Below, piece after piece: positions 54,242 to 64,000 of a DNA stretch of 64,000 nt. Numbering within the stretch: the first letter of the stretch is position 1; every line of letters starts with the position of its first letter. Origin of the DNA: Acetobacter aceti NBRC 14818 (lineage in GTDB: Bacteria; Pseudomonadota; Alphaproteobacteria; Acetobacterales; Acetobacteraceae). The stretch is from NCBI RefSeq assembly GCF_000193495.2, contig NZ_AP023410.1:1736001-1800000 (forward strand), given 5' to 3'. The position numbers were made by a program, and so were the translations under genes. The notes beneath the pieces were generated by a model. The model was not told the DNA's origin, did not search any database, and was given only the letters and a program-made list of their open reading frames with translations.

Positions 54242-54583
54242 TCAGGCGAGTGAAAAGCTCGTGCCGCATCCACAGCCAGAGGCCGCATTCGGATTATTGA
54301 CTGCAAAATGCGCGCCCATAAGCTTGTCGACAAAGTCGAGTTCACCGCCATTCATCAGGTCCAGACTGACAGGATCGACCACGACGCGGATACCTTGACT
54401 GGTGACCACGAAGTCATCCGGCGACGTTGCCGGGTCGAGTTTGAACTCGTACTGAAAGCCGTTGCACCCCCCCGCCGAAACGGAAACGCGAAGGGCGGAC
54501 GTCGATTCGGCGCCCCCTTTACTCGCGATGATCTCAGCGATGCGTCTGGCGGCGGCGTCGGAAACGGTGAAGCTCTGGGTCAT
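54242..54583 (-). CDS. erpA: A-type iron-sulfur carrier (ErpA/IscA)
   Basis: A 113-residue protein with the three cluster ligands in AGGCNGFQYEFKL and SGCGCGTSFSLA. FTVSDAAARRIAEII is the usual N-terminus. It delivers Fe-S clusters to target enzymes; ErpA and IscA cannot be told apart firmly here, but the absence of isc genes around it favours ErpA. It lies downstream of the interrupted P-II gene on the same strand. Confidence 0.9.
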   Translation of the reverse strand: MTQSFTVSDAAARRIAEIIASKGGAESTSALRVSVSAGGCNGFQYEFKLDPATSPDDFVVTSQGIRVVVDPVSLDLMNGGELDFVDKLMGAHFAVNNPNAASGCGCGTSFSLA

Positions 54584-54973
54584 GGGGAGATAATGGGTTG
54601 TCGAAGCGTCAATGTGAAGAGGGACAATAGCAGAAGGGCTTCACAACAGAAGAACTGGTTAACGCCTGTCTCTGAAGGGGCCGGACAGGTGATCGACACG
54701 ACCCGCCCGGCACCCTTCATAAGATTTAAGGAACAGTTTGAAGCCGATCAGAGCGCCTCGTCACCACTCTCACGCGTACGGATACGCACGACGCGACTGA
54801 GATCACTCACAAAAATCTTTCCGTCACCGATTTTTCCGGTGTGCGCGGACTGGAGAATGGCCTCGACCACCTGATCGACGAGCGCGTCAGAGGTTGCGAT
54901 TTCGATCCTGATCTTGGGCAGAAAACTGACGTGATACTCCGCGCCGCGATAAATCTCGGTCTGCCCTTTCTGA

Positions 54974-56006
<1,033 letters not shown>

Positions 56007-56206
56007 TTAATCACCAGAAAATTCACAACGATGCCGTAATGGCTTTGCCAAGGAAGCATATTGTTTCCTTCCTGTCACGTCATATGGATGACATCGCCTG
56101 GGATGGTTCGAACGCGCAAAGCATGCCATGAGTTTCGCCACAGAGGCCGGGCTGTTTTCTACGCACGCAGGCCCGGCGTAAATTATTGAATTCATGGAGG
56201 CTCGGT

Positions 56207-57451
56207 ATGTCCAGCACGACGGAACAGAGCACTGGTGAACAAGGTCGTGGCGAAACAGTCACGGACGTCGCGGTCTGCATCATCGGCGCGGGTCCTGTAG
56301 GAGCCACGCTGGCATGCCGCCTTGCCCGTGACGGCGTTCCCGTGACCGTCGTGGACCGGGCAGCGCTTCCGCCGATGGAAAATCCGGAATTCGACGGACG
56401 GGCCTACGCCATTGCCGCCGGATCAAAAAACCTTCTGGAAGCCGCCGGTGTCTGGGAACATCTCCCGCAGATCCCCTGCCCCATCGAGGACATTCTTGTC
56501 ACGGACGGCAGGCCGGGGCAGCCTCCTTCCCCGCTGTCCCTTGAGTTCACCCGTGAGGACTCGACACAGCCGTTCGGATGGATGGCGGAAGCCCGCGCCC
56601 TGCGCGTGGCGCTGAACGCAACGCTCCACAATTCCCCTCTGGTGACGGTGCTGGCCCCTGCTGATGTCTCGATCGTGCGGAATGAAAACGGTGTGACCGT
56701 AAAAGCTACGGATGGCCGCACGATACGGGCGCAGCTTCTTGTCGCCGCAGACGGTCGCGGAAGCCGGACACGTTCCCAGGCCGGCATTCCCATCACGAAA
56801 CTCGCCTACGGTCAGAGCGGCATCGTCTGTGCAATCACCCATGAATACCCGCATGACAACGGCGCGCTTGAGCATTTCCTGCCGGGTGGCCCCTTCGCCC
56901 AGCTTCCGATGACCGGAACCGCCGAGCATCCCAATCTTTCAGCGATTGTCTGGAGTGAAAAGGATGCGATGGCCCGGCGAATCGCTGCCCTTCCGGAAGA
57001 GCAGTTCAAGCGTGAACTGAAGCGCCGCATCGGTGACCGACTGGGAGACGTCACACCTGTCGGACGTCGCTGGGTGTATCCGCTCGCTGCGCAGTATGCC
57101 CAGCGTTATACCGCCACACGTCTTGTGCTGGTAGGCGATGCGGCCCACGGCATTCACCCAATCGCCGGACAGGGTCTCAATCTCGGTTTCCGGGATGTGA
57201 TCGCGCTTTCGGATATCCTGATCACCGCGCACGGCAAGGGAGAGGACCTCGGCAACCCGGCCCTGCTGGCCCGCTATCAGGCGCGGTGCCGCCCTGCAAA
57301 CATGATGATGTTTGTGGCGACCGACGCGCTGGATCGTCTGTTCAGCAACGACAATCCGGTGCTGCGTCTGGCAAGAGATGTCGGGATTGCGACCGTTCAG
57401 CGCCTGCCACGACTGCGCAAGGCGTTCGTCAAACACGCTATGGGTGTCTAG
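56207..57451 (+). CDS. UbiH/UbiF-family FAD-dependent hydroxylase
   Basis: A 414-residue flavoprotein monooxygenase. The N-terminal FAD site is VCIIGAGPVGATLACRLARD; LLVAADGRGSRTRSQAGI is the DG motif and LVLVGDAAHGIHPIAGQGLN the GD motif typical of ubiquinone hydroxylases. It most likely hydroxylates a ring carbon of the ubiquinone precursor; whether C5, C6 or C7 cannot be told. The ATG at 56207 has GGAGG six bases upstream. It is divergent from the broken P-II gene. Confidence 0.9.
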   Translation: MSSTTEQSTGEQGRGETVTDVAVCIIGAGPVGATLACRLARDGVPVTVVDRAALPPMENPEFDGRAYAIAAGSKNLLEAAGVWEHLPQIPCPIEDILVTDGRPGQPPSPLSLEFTREDSTQPFGWMAEARALRVALNATLHNSPLVTVLAPADVSIVRNENGVTVKATDGRTIRAQLLVAADGRGSRTRSQAGIPITKLAYGQSGIVCAITHEYPHDNGALEHFLPGGPFAQLPMTGTAEHPNLSAIVWSEKDAMARRIAALPEEQFKRELKRRIGDRLGDVTPVGRRWVYPLAAQYAQRYTATRLVLVGDAAHGIHPIAGQGLNLGFRDVIALSDILITAHGKGEDLGNPALLARYQARCRPANMMMFVATDALDRLFSNDNPVLRLARDVGIATVQRLPRLRKAFVKHAMGV

Positions 57452-57469
57452 GTCTTCTTTTCTGTGAGA

Positions 57470-57575
57470 ACAGTTACAGGGGCTCTGCCCCACAACCCCG
57501 CCAAAAGCTCGCCTTTGGAAACCGTTTAACTGGGATCAAGGGGCCTGCGGTCCCTTGCGGATGCGGACAGCGCTC
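57470..57575. repeat. Dispersed hairpin-rich intergenic repeat, variant copy
   Basis: GGGGC-TCT-GCCCC (57479-57491), then CCAAAAGCTCGCCTTTGG and, further on, AAGGGGCCTGCGGTCCCTT, follow the same order as the copy at 19243-19330. The CCAAAAG-CGCCTTT part also matches 11725-11739. Confidence 0.6.
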
Positions 57576-57635
57576 GCATATGGGTCATTCATTGGGATAA
57601 TGGCCCCAAACGCAATTTATCGCCCTTAGAAACAG

Positions 57636-57662
57636 AAAAGGTCCGGGAAAACCGGACCTTTG
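57636..57662 (-). terminator. Terminator of the small coiled-coil gene
   Basis: Arms AAAGGTCCGG and CCGGACCTTT with a 5-base loop; on the minus strand a TTTTCTGTTTC tail follows. It lies about 65 bases beyond the stop at 57727. Confidence 0.75.
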
Positions 57663-57726
57663 AATGCCTGCCAGTGTACCCCCGGCAGGTAACGGCACCA
57701 TCAGGTGCCGCGCTATAGACAGTCGT

Positions 57727-58017
57727 TCAGCCTGTGAGGTCTGAACGGATACGGCTGCGTGGACGACGGGATGCATCGCCTGCACCCGTCGCGGGACGCT
57801 GTGTCCGGTTCTCGGACGTAGACTTCAGAGCCGGAGCAGCAGCCAGTTCGGCCTCAAGCTGGGCAATACGCTTGCGCACGCTGTCCCGCAGGGCGGGAGC
57901 CGTGTGCGACTTCATGGATGCCAGCGTTTCCTTGAGGTCACGAAGCTGCTTCTGCTTCTCAGCAAGAGTACGGCGGATCGGCTGATTATCCGAAAGCTGG
58001 CCGTGAAAAGCACGCAT
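57727..58017 (-). CDS. Small coiled-coil protein of unknown function
   Basis: A 96-residue, strongly basic, Lys/Arg/Ala-rich protein. Residues 15-65 (TLAEKQKQLRDLKETLASMK; DSVRKRIAQLEAELAAA) form a coiled coil, and the tail is disordered and Arg-rich (ASRRPRSRIRSDLTG). No family is recognised. The separate terminator supports a real transcript. Confidence 0.6.
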   Translation of the reverse strand: MRAFHGQLSDNQPIRRTLAEKQKQLRDLKETLASMKSHTAPALRDSVRKRIAQLEAELAAAPALKSTSENRTQRPATGAGDASRRPRSRIRSDLTG

Positions 58018-58213
58018 GTTTCAAAACCCATTCAGGCAGGACAAAAGGTTACCCCCATATCTGGAGGACAGATTCTAACAAAAAGTGAAAAAACAGACTC
58101 TCTCACCTGTCCTTTACGACTGACCAGTCCTGCCGACGGGCGAGAACGACAGACGTGAGAGGGCTGTCTGTTTTTCGGAGTGCGGGAAAGTGTTCAGAAA
58201 ATGGAAGTCGGCG

Positions 58214-59293
58214 TTAATCCGGCGACTGATCATTTCTGTGCAGGATATCCTGCAACGCCTTCACCAGTGCTGCGCATTGCGCATCGGTTCCGACCGTGAT
58301 CCTGAGCCAGGATGATGTTCGCGGGCCTTTAAGATGGCGCACGATTATCGCCCTTTCTCTCAACGCGGCCGCCAGCATGGCAGCCTCACGATCCTGATGC
58401 CGAGCGTAAACAAAGTTGGCGCTGGAAGGCAAGACCTCAAAACCGAGTTCCGCGAGGGAACCCGACAGGGCCGTCCGGGTCGCCATGACCTTGTTGACGC
58501 ATTCGGCAAGCCATTCTTCATCTTCATAGGCCGCCAGAGCGCCAGCCTGCGCCAGACGATCAAGCGGATAGGAATTGAAGCTGTCCTTCACGCGGACCAG
58601 CCCTTCGATCAGGGCAGGATCGCCGACAGCAAAACCGACACGCAGGCCAGCCAGTCCCCGTGATTTGGAGAATGTCTGGACCACCAGAAGATTCGGATAG
58701 CGACTGACGAGTGAAACAGCGGATTCAGCGCCGAAATCCACATAAGCTTCATCGATCAGCACAACCCGGTCCGGATGCGCAGCCAGCAGTTTCTCAATGT
58801 CCCCAAGTCCGAGAGCAATCCCTGTCGGAGCATTAGGGTTGGCCAGCACGATACCGCTGTTCGGGCGATTGAAATCCTCAATCCGCACACGCAGCCCAGC
58901 ATCAAGCGGCACAGTTTCAAAAGGCAGACCGTAAAGGCCGCAATAGACCGGATAGAAACTATAGGTCACATCGGCGAACAGCACAGGCTCGCCGTGGTTG
59001 AAGAACGCCTGAAACGCGTGCGCCAGAACTTCGTCCGAACCATTGCCGGTAAAGACATGCTCCGCCGTCAGACTCGACCGCCGCGCGATAGCCTCGCGCA
59101 GGGCCAGAGAGGCCGGGTCAGGATAAAGCCGAAGTGTTTCATCGGTCGCCGCCTGCATGGCCGCAATCGCCTTGGGCGACGGACCATATGGACTCTCATT
59201 GGTGTTCAGCTTGATGAGATTGGTCAGACGCGGCTGCTCACCGGGAACATAAGGCGTGAGGCGGTGAACAAGCGGGCTCCAGAAACGACTCAT
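58214..59293 (-). CDS. hisC: Histidinol-phosphate aminotransferase
   Basis: A 359-residue PLP aminotransferase converting imidazole-acetol phosphate to histidinol phosphate; members also act on aromatic amino acids. [20 protein letters not shown] is the N-terminal motif, [11 protein letters not shown] the PLP-contact Asp region, [19 protein letters not shown] contains the PLP lysine (SKS), and [11 protein letters not shown] the substrate Arg. It overlaps the ankyrin gene by four bases, and no other his genes are near. Confidence 0.95.
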   Translation of the reverse strand: MSRFWSPLVHRLTPYVPGEQPRLTNLIKLNTNESPYGPSPKAIAAMQAATDETLRLYPDPASLALREAIARRSSLTAEHVFTGNGSDEVLAHAFQAFFNHGEPVLFADVTYSFYPVYCGLYGLPFETVPLDAGLRVRIEDFNRPNSGIVLANPNAPTGIALGLGDIEKLLAAHPDRVVLIDEAYVDFGAESAVSLVSRYPNLLVVQTFSKSRGLAGLRVGFAVGDPALIEGLVRVKDSFNSYPLDRLAQAGALAAYEDEEWLAECVNKVMATRTALSGSLAELGFEVLPSSANFVYARHQDREAAMLAAALRERAIIVRHLKGPRTSSWLRITVGTDAQCAALVKALQDILHRNDQSPD

Positions 59294-59799
59294 GAAGAGA
59301 TTCCAAAAAGAGTGAGCAGATCAGGGTGGCCCTGCGCAACAGCCATTTCACGGGCGCTCTGGCCTTCGCCGTCCTTCTGGTCCGGATCAGCCCCTGCTTC
59401 AAGCAGATAACGCACCATATCCGTGCGCCCGAACATGACGGCAAACATCAGCGGCGTACGGCCTACGCTGTTGACGGCGTCTACAGCCGCGCCATGCGCG
59501 ATCAGGATTTCGGCAATCGGGCGATCGCCTTTGAACGCGACGCCAGCCAGCGCCGTCGCGCCCTTGGCGTCGGTCTTGTCAACGGACGCACCGGATTCGA
59601 GCAGTTGCTTCACCGTGTCCGCACGCCCATTATAGGCGGCCAGAATCAGCGGCGTGTATCCCTTGTCATTCGTGACATCCGGGCTCAGGCCCGCCGCGAT
59701 AAATTCGCGGACAAGATCCGTCTGACCGTCACGCGCAGCTTCAAGGAACAGGGTTTCGATTTCCGCCTGATCGAATGTCTCGCCTTCATGTTCCGGCAT
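59290..59799 (-). CDS. Ankyrin-repeat protein
   Basis: A 169-residue protein with four ankyrin repeats: [60 protein letters not shown] and [20 protein letters not shown]. There is no signal peptide, so it is a cytoplasmic binding scaffold. GGGAGAG precedes the ATG at 59799. Its stop overlaps the hisC start (ATGA), so the two are co-translated; a functional link is not obvious. Confidence 0.9.
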   Translation of the reverse strand: MPEHEGETFDQAEIETLFLEAARDGQTDLVREFIAAGLSPDVTNDKGYTPLILAAYNGRADTVKQLLESGASVDKTDAKGATALAGVAFKGDRPIAEILIAHGAAVDAVNSVGRTPLMFAVMFGRTDMVRYLLEAGADPDQKDGEGQSAREMAVAQGHPDLLTLFGISS

Positions 59800-59889
59800 C
59801 TGACTCTCCCTTCCCGGTTCCACCGCAGCACCCCACACAAAAGGCGCTGTATATCCTTCTACTTTATTCGGTCGTCTCTGCGAAGGACG

Positions 59890-60972
59890 CTACTGGCTCA
59901 ACAGTCTCGTTTCACCAAAGCCGAGCGGCACAAAGGCATCCGGAGCAAGTCCGGCCCACTCCGCCGTCTCCCGAAGACAACGTTCGGGCTCCCCCAATGG
60001 CTCCTGCGACAACGGAAAAGTTCCGAAATGCATGGGAATCCCGTGACGCGCCTGCAACTGCCGGAACGCCTCCACCGCTTCCACCGGGTCCGTATGAACC
60101 TTGCGAAGCATCGGACGCGGCGCGTACGCCCCGATCGGCAGCAGAGCTATATCAGGCGCACCAAGCCGGATGCCAATCTCCTTCCAGTGAGGTCCGTGCG
60201 CAGTATCACCCGCAAAGAAGACCGAGGGAGTCTCAGGCGATTTCGGGAAACGCAGGAAGAACCCGCCCCACAGACGTTTCCCGGCATCCGTCAGCCCCCT
60301 CTGCGTAAAGTGACGGGCTGGTGTGCAGACGACCTCAAGGTCACTAATCCGCACACTCTGCCACCAGTCCAGTTCGGACACCCGCAACAGGCCAGCTTTC
60401 CGAATCAGGTCTCCCGTCTGCGCCGTTGTCACGACCACGGGATTGTCCCGTTGCGCCAGCGCTCGCAGCGAAGGCAGATCGAGATGATCGTAATGGCAAT
60501 GTGAAACCAGCACGACGTCGATGGGGGGCAGATCGGCCAGCTGGTAGGCTGGTGGCCGGAAACGCTTCGGCCCGATAAACGGAATGGGAGAACAGCGTGC
60601 CGAGAAAATCGGGTCTGTCAGCACAGACAGCGTGCCGCCCTCCGGCAATGGAAATCTGAGAAGGAACGTGCTGTGACCGATAAAGGTGACAGCAGCTTCC
60701 CCCTGTTCCGGCACGTCGTGCGGATCGCCCGGCGCGTCCGGTTCCAGGTTTTGCGGCATTTTTTCCAGAATATTCGATATGACCCAGCGCAGAAACGTCA
60801 GAGGTCTTATCCCCCGTCGTTTTTTCCCTGCCTGAGCCGCCGACCGTGGGGGAACCGGTTGATCTGGCCATGCCAGGGGCCTTGGAGCCTCCTGCCAGTC
60901 TTCCGGGAGAGGTGGATTGATGAAAATCTCGCCGTTGCAATGATCAGAGAGAGGAAGCGCTGCCTTTTTCAT
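59890..60972 (-). CDS. Metallo-beta-lactamase-fold hydrolase (NAPE-PLD/UlaG-like)
   Basis: A 360-residue protein. VTFIGHSTFLLRFPLPEGGT starts the fold, DVVLVSHCHYDHLDLPSL is the metal-binding HxHxDH motif, VVCTPARHFTQRG supplies the next His, and FFAGDTAHGPHWKEIG the bridging Asp. The late MHFGTFPLSQEP is typical of NAPE-hydrolysing phospholipase-D-like members, which often act on lipids. The ATG at 60972 (KKAALPLSDHCNGE) fits family N-termini; no clear ribosome site is seen, and the frame is open further upstream. Confidence 0.87.
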   Translation of the reverse strand: MKKAALPLSDHCNGEIFINPPLPEDWQEAPRPLAWPDQPVPPRSAAQAGKKRRGIRPLTFLRWVISNILEKMPQNLEPDAPGDPHDVPEQGEAAVTFIGHSTFLLRFPLPEGGTLSVLTDPIFSARCSPIPFIGPKRFRPPAYQLADLPPIDVVLVSHCHYDHLDLPSLRALAQRDNPVVVTTAQTGDLIRKAGLLRVSELDWWQSVRISDLEVVCTPARHFTQRGLTDAGKRLWGGFFLRFPKSPETPSVFFAGDTAHGPHWKEIGIRLGAPDIALLPIGAYAPRPMLRKVHTDPVEAVEAFRQLQARHGIPMHFGTFPLSQEPLGEPERCLRETAEWAGLAPDAFVPLGFGETRLLSQ

Positions 60973-61185
60973 GAAGGGAAAATAGCATCGGAAAAGGAAG
61001 ACGCCATCAGAACTTCTGCTCACTGTATCCAGCAAGCTGTCAGGCGCTTTCTGCACTATGCTCCTTTCTTCTGCCCTCACAGAAAGAGACAGAGAAGTTC
61101 CATCGCAAGATGTCTATACGAAGTCGCAATGATCACGTAACACAGACGCGAATATTCCCCGACAGGGGCAAAGCGGGAGCCAAGC

Positions 61186-62535
61186 ATGTCTGAACTGAAA
61201 AACGAGTTCGATTGCGCCAGAAGTCTCAAGGAAGGGCGCTACTGGATGCCGTTCACGGCCAATCGCCGGGTGAAGGAACAGGGCATGGCCCGTGTTCTGG
61301 AGAGCGCAAGTGGACCGTATTACACGACCGCCGACGGCGTGAAGCTGTTTGATACGCTGTCCGGCCTGTGGTGCTCCCCACTGGGACACGCCGATCCACG
61401 GATCTCGGAAACCCTGAAAAAACAGGCAGACACGCTCGACTATGCACCGGGCTTCCAGCTTGCCAACCCCGTCACAGTCCGTCTCGCCGAGCGCATCGCC
61501 AATATGGCGCCTGCCGGGCTTGAGCATGTCTTTTTCGCCAACTCCGGATCGGAAGCCGCCGACACGGCTCTGAAGGCCGCCATCGGTTACCACCGGCTGC
61601 GTGGCGAAGGTGGTCGCTTCCGTCTGATCGGACGTGAGCGTGGTTATCACGGCGTCGGACTGGGCGGCATGTCGGTCGGCGGCATTGTCCCCAACCGCAA
61701 AATGTTCGCCACAATCATGGTGCCGGGCGTGGATCACATCCGTCACCCCTACGACCACGCCAGGGTCGCCTTCTCGAAAGGCCAGCCCGAGTGGGGTGCG
61801 GAAATGGCCGAGGATCTGGAGCGCGTCATCGCCCTGCATGACGCCTCCACCATCGCCGCGGTCATGGTGGAACCGGTGCAGGGTTCCACCGGTGTGCTGG
61901 TGCCGCCGATCGGCTATCTCGAACGCCTGCGCGAGATCTGCACGAAGCACGGCATCTTGCTGATCTTCGACGAGGTCATCACCGGTTTCGGTCGTATGGG
62001 CGAAAACTTCGCCTCGCAGCGCTTTGGCGTGAAGCCGGACATGATCACCTTCGCCAAGGCCGTGACCAACGGCATCGTGCCGATGGGCGGCGTGATCGTG
62101 ACTGACGAGATCTACAACACCTTCATGACCGGCCCCGAGAACGCCATCGAGTTCGCGCACGGCTATACCTATTCCGGCCATCCGCTGGCGGCCGCCGTGG
62201 CGCACACTGTTCTCGACATCATGGAAGAGGAAAGCCTGATCGCCCGCGCCCGCTCGCTTGAGCCGGTGCTGGAAGAAGCCATTCACAGCCTGCGCGACCT
62301 GCCGATTGTGCATGACATCCGCAATATCGGCCTTACGGCGGGCGTCGATCTGAAGCCACGTAAAGATGCGCCCGGGGCACGATGTCTTGAACTGTTCGAA
62401 AAAGGGCTGAAGAACGGGCTTCTTCTGCGCTGCACGGGCGAGACGATCTCTTTCGGCCCTCCCTTCATTTCGACACCAGAGCAGTTGCGTGACATGGTTG
62501 CGACCGTCCGCAAACTGATTACTGAACTGGACTGA
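61186..62535 (+). CDS. Class III omega-aminotransferase (beta-alanine:pyruvate-type)
   Basis: A 449-residue PLP enzyme. YWMPFTANRRVKEQGMARVL and LWCSPLGHADPRI match beta-alanine:pyruvate transaminases. The PLP phosphate loop is FFANSGSEAADTALKAA, LLIFDEVITGFGRMGENFAS carries the Asp on the ring nitrogen, and the lysine is in ITFAKAVTNGIVPMGGV. It moves amino groups from omega-amino compounds to pyruvate. A tautomerase gene follows after 34 bases, probably in one operon. Confidence 0.9.
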   Translation: MSELKNEFDCARSLKEGRYWMPFTANRRVKEQGMARVLESASGPYYTTADGVKLFDTLSGLWCSPLGHADPRISETLKKQADTLDYAPGFQLANPVTVRLAERIANMAPAGLEHVFFANSGSEAADTALKAAIGYHRLRGEGGRFRLIGRERGYHGVGLGGMSVGGIVPNRKMFATIMVPGVDHIRHPYDHARVAFSKGQPEWGAEMAEDLERVIALHDASTIAAVMVEPVQGSTGVLVPPIGYLERLREICTKHGILLIFDEVITGFGRMGENFASQRFGVKPDMITFAKAVTNGIVPMGGVIVTDEIYNTFMTGPENAIEFAHGYTYSGHPLAAAVAHTVLDIMEEESLIARARSLEPVLEEAIHSLRDLPIVHDIRNIGLTAGVDLKPRKDAPGARCLELFEKGLKNGLLLRCTGETISFGPPFISTPEQLRDMVATVRKLITELD

Positions 62536-62569
62536 CACCATTCCGCTTCGGCGGACAACGGAGATTTTC

Positions 62570-62971
62570 ATGCCTCTTCTGCATTTTCACGTCTATGAAG
62601 GCCGCAACGAGGCCGAGATCAAGAAGCTCCTCGACACGGCGCACGAAGCCATGCTGGAGGCGTTTCAGGTACCGCGTGGCGATCGCTACCAGATCGTGAC
62701 CGAGCATAAACCGTCACACATGATTCTTGAGGATACGGGCCTCGATATTCCCCGCACAAAGGACATGGTGCTGCTGCAGGTGTTCAGCCGTCCGCGTGGT
62801 GACGGCGGCTTCGCCCTGTTCTACCGTCTGCTCACCGAGCGTCTGGAAGCAGAGTGTGGAATCAAGTCGTCCGACGTCATGATTTCCGTGGTGGAGAACA
62901 AGGATGCCCACTGGTCGTTCGGTCTGGGCCGCGCCCAGTTCCTGACAGGCGAGCTTCCGCTCCGGAAGTAA
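62570..62971 (+). CDS. Tautomerase-family protein
   Basis: A 133-residue protein starting with the catalytic N-terminal proline (PLLHFHVYEGRNEAEIKKLL) after Met removal. DMVLLQVFSRPRG and VMISVVENKDAHWSFGLGRA fit the Tautomerase_2 group (longer than 4-oxalocrotonate tautomerase). The substrate is unknown. GGAG lies nine bases before the ATG. Likely operon with the aminotransferase. Confidence 0.88.
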   Translation: MPLLHFHVYEGRNEAEIKKLLDTAHEAMLEAFQVPRGDRYQIVTEHKPSHMILEDTGLDIPRTKDMVLLQVFSRPRGDGGFALFYRLLTERLEAECGIKSSDVMISVVENKDAHWSFGLGRAQFLTGELPLRK

Positions 62972-63012
62972 TGAAACAGAGGGCAGACCGGAGAAACGTC
63001 CGATCTGCCCAG

Positions 63013-63588
63013 TTACAACACGCCATCCCGGAGGTCTCTCCAGATTCTCCACAATTCCATCGCGTCCGGTAAGGCCCTGTGCTTTCGCGATGTCCGTTTT
63101 TCTTCCCGCATGCGAACCTGAGCCAGCAACGTAGCGTCTTCCGCCGCCGACACTCCCCTGTGTGCTGACCGCAACGCCTCCACCCATGCTTCCAACACGG
63201 GATGGACGACAGGCCCGCTTTTTCCGACAACGCCACACAGTCTTTTCAGCCAGCCGCGATCAAAGGCCGGCGCATCCGTGACAATCCGGCAGTTTTCCGT
63301 GGCCGCCAGAAAGCGCTGAGCCACCATGGCCGCTGGACTGCCTTCGCGCATGAGCGTGTCCCGACTCACCCCATGCAGAGCCTCGGCTTCTTCCGACCAG
63401 TCTGTCCAATCCGGTTCCGGACGGATCAGGAAGCTTTCACTTTTCCCATTCTCCCAGACCCAGGCGATTTCGATGGGATAACTATCGACGTTGAGAGAAG
63501 AGGCTTCATTATCCAGAAAAATGAACACGTTAGAGCCAGCACTGCCTTTCTGTACCGGATATTCTGCCGGGCCATGAGCGCCGAACAA
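63013..63588 (-). CDS. DnaQ-like 3'-5' exonuclease
   Basis: A 191-residue protein. IFLDNEASSLNVDSYPIEIA has the DxE of motif I (Exo I) near residue 26; VTDAPAFDRGWLKRL holds the motif II Asp, and HRALPDAMELWRIW the HxxxxD of motif III. EEAEALHGVSRDTL is the usual spacer. It is not the PolIII epsilon subunit but one of the small DEDDh exonucleases of uncertain role. It is convergent with the tautomerase gene. Confidence 0.85.
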   Translation of the reverse strand: MFGAHGPAEYPVQKGSAGSNVFIFLDNEASSLNVDSYPIEIAWVWENGKSESFLIRPEPDWTDWSEEAEALHGVSRDTLMREGSPAAMVAQRFLAATENCRIVTDAPAFDRGWLKRLCGVVGKSGPVVHPVLEAWVEALRSAHRGVSAAEDATLLAQVRMREEKRTSRKHRALPDAMELWRIWRDLRDGVL

Positions 63589-63993
63589 GACAGAAATAGA
63601 CGCATTTCAGAAGAATCTTTACATCATTTTATGTCCATTCAATGGCTTAATATATAATTTTTCTTTTATTTTCAATTGATTGAAAATTTTCAGCCTTTCT
63701 GACTCTAATTTTTTTGTGTCAAAACATTTCTAATTGTCCTCCTGTTTCATGATTACGTTTTTTAATTTGCTTCATACTCAATCCGAAAAACACTCGGATT
63801 CAGAAAAAACCCTTTTTTTGACACAATCCATGGAAAGCCCCTTCACGCCCCGCAATCACGTTACGGATTGAACATCCCTGCTTTGGTGTTTTGACGCATA
63901 TCCGGTATGTTTCGGGTTCGCATCGTTCTGCGCGTCCGCGACCCATCACACAAGCCGGGCTTGGCCCGAAACTGGATGTCAGGAGCTTTCGGG
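63589..63993. other. AT-rich intergenic region
   Basis: About 400 bases, very AT-rich to 63830. It holds an imperfect-centred palindrome TTTTCAAT-TG-ATTGAAAA (63669-63686). No gene is evident. The right part should include the promoter of the gene that begins at 63994. Confidence 0.5.
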
Positions 63994-64000
63994 ATGAGCT
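63994..64000 (+). CDS. Start of a gene leaving the window
   Basis: ATG AGC T preceded by AGGAG at eight bases suggests a start codon right at the edge. Only two codons are visible, so nothing can be said of the product. Confidence 0.4.

Noticed and set aside
61114-62571. 485-codon minus-strand frame opposite the aminotransferase
   Set aside because: Same antisense artefact; the plus-strand aminotransferase has all PLP motifs.
63890-63920. TTGACG and TATGTT as promoter of the last gene
   Set aside because: The spacing is only nine bases, too short for a sigma-70 promoter.

Overview
The window is about 64 kb of a GC-rich (roughly 55-58% by eye) alphaproteobacterial chromosome, most likely from an acetic acid bacterium (Acetobacteraceae, Acetobacter-like). 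Reasons: a COX15-type heme A synthase, an OpgC-type membrane acyltransferase, two Hint_2 surface proteins, a pst-phoU-phoBR cluster in alphaproteobacterial style, the ffh-rpsP-rimM-trmD-rplS operon, and IS5/IS3-type elements of the kind common in this family. The genus is inferred from protein flavour, not from a marker gene; there is no rRNA or tRNA in the window.

Layout. 1-1.7 kb: a TVP38/TMEM64 membrane protein running off the left edge, divergent from heme A synthase. 1.7-4.6 kb: a low-GC pair, a TPR/DUF1796-like protein and a GT2/GT92-like glycosyltransferase. 5-7.3 kb: an esterase gene cut by a complete IS3-family element. 7.4-11.6 kb: a secreted protein, a D-aminoacylase-type amidohydrolase, ispE and a small unknown protein. 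11.8-15.7 kb: an AIDA-repeat/Hint protein translationally coupled to a GT4 glycosyltransferase. 15.9-24.6 kb: Mrp/ApbC ATPase, OpgC, SGNH hydrolase, lytic transglycosylase, a uracil-DNA glycosylase-like protein and a secreted TPR protein. 24.7-32.8 kb: an accessory region with AT-rich surface-glycan genes (two glycosyltransferases and a flippase), a dead IS5-type element, an intergenic stretch with origin-like motifs, a small Tat-lipoprotein/peptidase-like/mini-membrane-protein cassette and a broken IS5-type transposase.

32.8-37.4 kb: ICMT-like methyltransferase, leuCD, an unknown small protein, a nitroreductase and a DUF333 lipoprotein. 37.7-44.2 kb: pstC-pstA-pstB-phoU-phoB-phoR, followed by pstS behind its own Pho-box-like site; together these form the high-affinity phosphate transporter and its two-component control. 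44.5-49.7 kb: a DUF763 protein, then the translation/SRP operon on the minus strand. 49.9-51.4 kb: a second Hint protein. 51.8-56 kb: a succinate-semialdehyde dehydrogenase, exonuclease III, an ErpA/IscA-type protein and a P-II signalling gene split by an IS5-family element. 56.2-64 kb: a UbiH-type hydroxylase, a coiled-coil protein, hisC coupled to an ankyrin protein, a metallo-beta-lactamase-fold hydrolase, a class III aminotransferase, a tautomerase and a DnaQ-like exonuclease.

Most noteworthy are (i) the Hint/AIDA-repeat protein and its overlapping glycosyltransferase, which share a small repeated domain and suggest a self-processing, glycosylated surface protein system; (ii) the P-II gene, which is restored to exactly 112 codons when the IS and one target copy are removed; (iii) an esterase gene interrupted just before its nucleophile elbow; (iv) the mosaic accessory region between 24.7 and 32.8 kb; and (v) a dispersed hairpin-rich intergenic repeat with four copies.
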